Shown here one piece after another: positions 60,106 through 64,000 of a DNA stretch of 64,000 nucleotides; the stretch's first letter is position 1; the number at the start of each line of letters is the position of its first letter. The notes below the pieces were generated by a model, which saw only the letters and a list, made by a program, of their open reading frames with translations, had not been told where the DNA came from and ran no database searches. A program made the position numbers and the translations under genes. The stretch lies in the NCBI RefSeq assembly GCF_932274485.2, contig NC_065881.2, forward strand, positions 79,424,702 to 79,488,701. Direction: 5' to 3'. Source of the stretch: Patella vulgata (taxonomy: Eukaryota; Mollusca; Gastropoda; Patellidae).

Positions 60106-63100
60106 AGACATTGATATAAAATTAATAACATTTATTTTCTTGTTGAAAGTTATGACTTACCCGAGAATATATCCGAGCATGTTTGTACCAAGTGTTCATC
60201 TGTTATTACATTTTCTATTTCCGGATCTTCTTGTATGGCTTGTCTTCTGGCATGTATCAAATAATCCGTGAAATCTTTCATATTATCTAAATAATATAAA
60301 TAGATAAAAATATAACCCGTGAAATCTTTCATATATCCCAAATAATATAAATAGATAAAAATATCATGTAATCCCCAAATTGTGTCAAATAATCCGTGAA
60401 ATCTTTGATATCATCTAAATAGAGAGAGAGAGAGAGAAATGGGGTTTAACGTCCACTCGACACAAACTAGGTCATTTCGGGACTAACATATGGTTTAATT
60501 TTATTTACATAATTCGCTTGCCCGTAGGGGTCTTTAGCTGTGGGAGGAAACCGGAGGAGACGGAGAAAACCCACGAGGTTGGACAGGCGACCCTACTCCT
60601 TGCCACGTACAACCGGGGATTCGAAACCACGCCAGTCGACTCAATGACAGACTTTATGATACAGCGCGCGCACGCTGACCATTCAGCAATCCAACCCCCC
60701 ATCATCTAAATAACATATATAGATATAAATATCCTATAATCCAGAAGTTGTTTCAAATAATCCGTGAAATCTTTTTATATTTTCTGAATAACACAAATAT
60801 ATAAAATATCATATAATTCACAAGTTGTTTAGTTTGAAATAATGCGTGAAATCTTTCATATAATCTAAACAGCACAAATATATTAAAATATCATTCTATC
60901 ACAGAGCTTTTTATACTACAATATTTAGGTAATCCATGCTTCCAGGGACGCAGCAGGAGGCATTTGGTGCTCCCCCGGTCTATTAATTAAGTCTAAATCG
61001 TAAAAACATTCGGCTGTGGGTATCATTTACTTTTATAATAGAATCTTTTAGAATATACACGATTCGGTTCTTACCCTCTGAAAAATTATCTTTGTGGGCG
61101 GCATACTCATCTCTTATGAAATTCAAAAATATATCAAAGGTTCCCATGATGCGTTTGAATTTAGCTGTAGGAAATCGGCGAAGTGGTGGAATGATGTCTT
61201 CCCAGAATCCATTTCCGATATCGTTGTTGGTTGACTCGAAGACATGTAGCAATTCTAAAAATTGCTTGTCATTAATATCAAAGCTGAAATAAGACAAAAA
61301 TAAACAGAAACATGATCACAAGAAGATGGTTGGTTAAATACTAAACTTACGCTGTCTCTCTATAATTCGTTCCGCTTGAGTACAGATGCTAAGCTAGTTG
61401 ACCGACATTTTAATTCCGAAATCGGCGCCATTAGTCGAAAACACTACGTGTGATTTTAGAATTCTGAAAAGTATTTAATCCGCTTCCGGGGTCGAACAGG
61501 GGTCACAACGACTTACCTTTTGTTAAAACAAACACCATGAAGTAAATTACACACCAACAATCCAATATATTTCTGTATATCAATAGGTTTACCTTCTTCT
61601 TCTTTTAATCTTCTCATAACTTTAGATGTTGAATCAAATACTTTCTCTTCTAGTTTACTACCATATAAATATTGTCTGAAATATACAATTCATAAAATCA
61701 ACAACTATCACTTGAATCAACATATAAATATTGTCTGAAATATACAATCTAGAAAATTAACAACTATTACTTGAGTCATGGATGGATAGATATAAACTAT
61801 TAGGTAGGTTGTAACCCAAGGAAAACAAATACATGTGGGTAATTCTGGTGCCCATGACATTCAAACTTTTAATCATTAATACATTTAAATACAAAACACA
61901 TTATTACCTCAGACCTTGAAGAGAAATTTTACGGAGATGCTTCCAGGCAGGAGAAACATCGGCCATGGCTATATCCTTATAACCGGAAGTAAAGGTCTCA
62001 ACTGAAATAAGTTAAATCATAATACATTATCCAATATATTACTACATTAAATAGTTAAGGCTCAGAGGCATGGTACCGGGAGGTCGGGAGGTCTGGATGG
62101 CATAGCCACACTCAATTCATGTAGGACATGCGCACTGCTGATTGGAGCGGTATTTTCATAGTTGGGATTCTTTGGGACTAATACATGGATCAATTTTATT
62201 TCAACAATTCGCTTGCGCGTAGGGGTCTTTAGCAGTGGGAGGAAACCGGACATTGTGAGAAAGAGAGAAATGGGGTTTAACGTCCACTCGACACAAACTA
62301 GGTCATTTCGGGACTAACATATGGTTTAATTTTATTTCAATAATTCGCTTGCATGTAGGGGTCTTTAGCAGTGGAAGGAAAACGGAGGACCCGGAGAAAA
62401 CCCACGAGGCTGGACAGGCGACCCTACTCCTTCTCACGTACAACCGGGGATTCGAAACCACGCGAGTTGACTCAATGACAGGCGTTATGATACAGCGCGC
62501 ACATGCTAACCATTCGGCCATCCACCCCCCTACCGGATATTGTAGACGAATAAGAGCGACATTATAATGTGAGTTATCCAAAGCTATATATAGTTGAATA
62601 CAGATGGCCCGGACAAGATGTGTTGGTATTACTCTATTAATAAATATTGCCATCTTCTTTGTTGCGTTATTTTACATGCTCAATACATTCGTTCGTTATG
62701 TGAACATACGATGAAAGAGACGAATTCGCTGTGGAATGACCTTCGAACACAATTTTCCGCTTCCAAAATAGTAATCTTACCAGAAAAAGTTTTAAATCTG
62801 CCGGCATAATCTGCTCCTTTCTTTACCAATGCTTCATTTACAGTTTCAGCATCGTTTAAGATAATACATCTAATTGGTCCTATAACGAAATTATTATTAT
62901 TATTATTACTATTATTACAAAAACGTGAAAAACGTTATACACTGATTGGAATATCCAGTCTTTTAAAGCGATAAAATTAATGGGATTTAAAAGGGAGATA
63001 ATTGGAAGCTGGTCTGATAAAAACAAAAATAACTTTATATGAACTCAGTTATAAGGGGCGGGGGGGAGAAATGGGATTTAATGTCCACTCGACACAAACT

Positions 63101-63681
63101 AGGTCATTCCGGGACTAACATACGGTTCAATTATATTTCAATAATTCGCTTGTGCGTAGGGGGTTTTTAGCAATCGGAGGAAACCGAAGGATCCGGAGAA
63201 AACCCACGAGGTGAAACGGGCAACCTACTCCTTGCCACGTTCAAGGGGGAAATCGAAACCACGTCTTGGCTAATTGATAGACCAGAATTTGAATAACCTA
63301 TTTAGAGAATAGGTTGTCACATACACCCGGGGAATCGAAACCACGACAATTGACTCAATGACAGAACACGCACGCGTTAACCATTCGCCCCCACCCCACC
63401 CCACCCCCAACTTCAGTTATAAGGACACAATGGGAAAATGTATTCGGTTTGAGTTGAACTATATTCGGTTTGAGTTCGTAGAATTTAGGTTTACTATACC
63501 CAATCAAACCCCGGTTTGCTGGATCTTTGTTTGTGTTCTACAGCAAATACTACTGGTTGTTTTAAATTCAGATTTAGAACTGATTGTTAAAATAATTTAC
63601 CCATATAAATTGTGATTGCTGGTCCATATTTCTTTCTCCAGCCCAATAATTGTCTATATAAAGGTGTGCTGGAATTCATTG
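57932..63681 (-). CDS. Cytochrome P450, CYP2/CYP17-like, 5'-incomplete at window edge
   Basis: Nine exons (63601-63681, 62781-62879, 61908-62001, 61517-61675, 61075-61283, 60161-60286, 59426-59530, 58680-58814, 57932-58275) splice with matching phases into one frame of 450 residues. The first visible exon starts in phase 1, so the membrane-anchor and proline-hinge exon(s) lie beyond 64000. Numbering from its first Met: C-helix WKHLR at 79-83, I-helix AGIDTT 256-261 (oxygen activation), K-helix ESMR 313-316, FRPERL 366-371, and haem loop FSAGRRNCLG 388-397 with the haem-ligand Cys395. These are the family's essential residues and all are intact, so it looks functional. As a class the family consists of ER-bound NADPH-dependent monooxygenases; this sequence resembles clan 2 (CYP1/2/17) enzymes, but the substrate cannot be told. 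Introns hold several SINEs and tandemly repeated splice acceptors. AATAAA candidates lie 145 and 310 bp past the stop. Confidence 0.95.
59531..59595 (-). repeat. 58-bp tandem copy of the I-helix exon start
   Basis: On the minus strand the acceptor and first 33 nt of exon 59426-59530, encoding AGIDTTRQTIN, are present a second time with the exon-like start at 59588. Using that acceptor would lead to a stop codon within about 20 codons, so the downstream acceptor at 59530 must be the productive one. Confidence 0.85.
59740..59782 (+). repeat. 17-bp microsatellite-like repeat
   Basis: ATTATAACGATACTGTA is repeated about three times within the P450 intron between 59530 and 60161. Confidence 0.85.
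59860..60105 (+). mobile_element. SINE family 1 in a P450 intron, head degenerate
   Basis: Body and (CT)n tail intact; lies antisense to the P450 gene. Confidence 0.85.
60287..60900 (-). repeat. Intronic copies of a P450 splice acceptor and exon start
   Basis: The start of exon 60161-60286 (TGAAAGATTTCACGG on the minus strand) recurs four times upstream in the intron, near 60320, 60397, 60765 and 60847, with part of the flanking intron. Three copies keep an AG at the acceptor position. A SINE (60421-60702) is inserted between copies. Confidence 0.8.
60421..60702 (-). mobile_element. SINE family 1 in a P450 intron, with target duplication
   Basis: ATCATCTAAATA flanks both ends. Full-length; inserted between intronic copies of the repeated exon start, so it is younger than those duplications. 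Confidence 0.93.
61676..61748 (-). repeat. 59-bp tandem copy of another P450 exon start
   Basis: The block CATATAAATATTGTCTGAAA (exon start plus acceptor of exon 61517-61675) at 61662 recurs at 61721 in the intron, with similar intron sequence between copies. Confidence 0.85.
62164..62253 (-). mobile_element. SINE family 1 fragment
   Basis: GGACTAATACATGG through GGGAGGAAACCGG only, directly followed by a full copy. Confidence 0.8.
62254..62531 (-). mobile_element. SINE family 1, full-length, P450 intron
   Basis: Complete from the GAGAAAGAGAG tail to the GGCCATCCACCCCCC head. Confidence 0.9.
63060..63400 (-). mobile_element. SINE family 1, degenerate composite, P450 intron
   Basis: Tail and body at 63060-63270, then unrelated bases, then a second B-box-like block (GGAATCGAAACCACG) and head to 63395. 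Probably two overlapping copies or one with an insertion. Confidence 0.7.
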
Positions 63682-64000
63682 CTGGAAAAAATAAATTGAA
63701 ACATCCATCAAGATGAGGAAACAAACCGGGATTTCAAACATCTACTGATTGATGGTGGGTAAAGGTGTGGCTGCCTGAAATTGAGTGGGTGTGATGGAGT
63801 AAAGGCCTGGTCCCAGTGGCCGATGGACACAAAACGTATGCAAAAAGGACACAGCGGACGAGCAAACTTTCGGGGTGGCTCCATCCGTTTTCATCCGCTC
63901 CAGAAATGGACAAAATTGACGAAAATTTGCGAAAACAGAACGGGAAAGAACGAACGTTGGAAGTATGTAGCGGGGATGTTAAATGGATGTTCATCGGAAG

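Noticed and set aside
63734-63994. 86-codon frame at the right edge as the P450 first exon
   Set aside because: It has no N-terminal membrane anchor or proline hinge and no donor in the phase needed by exon 63601-63681; the sequence looks like part of a repeat cut by the window edge.

Overview
The window reads as AT-rich, intron- and repeat-laden nuclear DNA of an invertebrate, most likely a mollusc. Coding exons are short and bounded by GT-AG introns, and intergenic DNA is filled with two tRNA-headed SINE families, Tc1-like transposons, a CR1/L2-like LINE fragment, many small inverted-repeat elements (MITE-like) and minisatellites. There is no bacterial-style operon, rRNA, genuine tRNA gene or CRISPR. 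The species assignment is inference from the repeat style and the P450, not from a search.

Four host genes can be read by splicing exons by eye, all on the minus strand. Three are tandem paralogues (A: 3486-13614, first exon not found; B: 28293-34905; C: 44201-51490). Each encodes a small secreted protein of about 215-221 residues with a signal peptide, twelve conserved mature cysteines arranged as two six-cysteine modules, N-glycosylation sites and a hydrophobic C-terminal tail that looks like a GPI-anchor signal. Exons 2+3 encode module 1 and exons 4+5 encode module 2, so the exon map itself looks like an internal duplication. B and C lie in homologous blocks (about 25.7-35.0 kb and 40.1-51.6 kb). 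Signal peptide, TATA spacing and tail are nearly identical between B and C while the mature part has diverged strongly. I do not recognise the family.

The fourth gene (57932-63681 and beyond the right edge) is a cytochrome P450 of the CYP2/CYP17-like type. Nine exons join in one frame into 450 residues carrying the WxxxR, AGxDTT, ExxR, PERF-like and haem-cysteine motifs. Only the N-terminal anchor exon(s) lie outside. Three of its exons have their 3' splice site plus exon start tandemly repeated in the preceding intron.

Layout: 1-3.4 kb sparse, with a Tc1 relic; 3.5-13.6 kb gene A, with introns holding a tandem-core repeat element, a GIY-YIG relic, two Tc1 copies and a MITE; 13.6-25.7 kb repeat-dominated intergenic DNA, including a long inverted-repeat element split by a LINE; 25.7-35.0 kb gene B block; 35.0-40.1 kb nested SINEs and a second tandem-core element; 40.1-51.6 kb gene C block with at least three MITE types in its first intron; 51.6-57.9 kb minisatellites and SINEs; 57.9-64.0 kb the P450.
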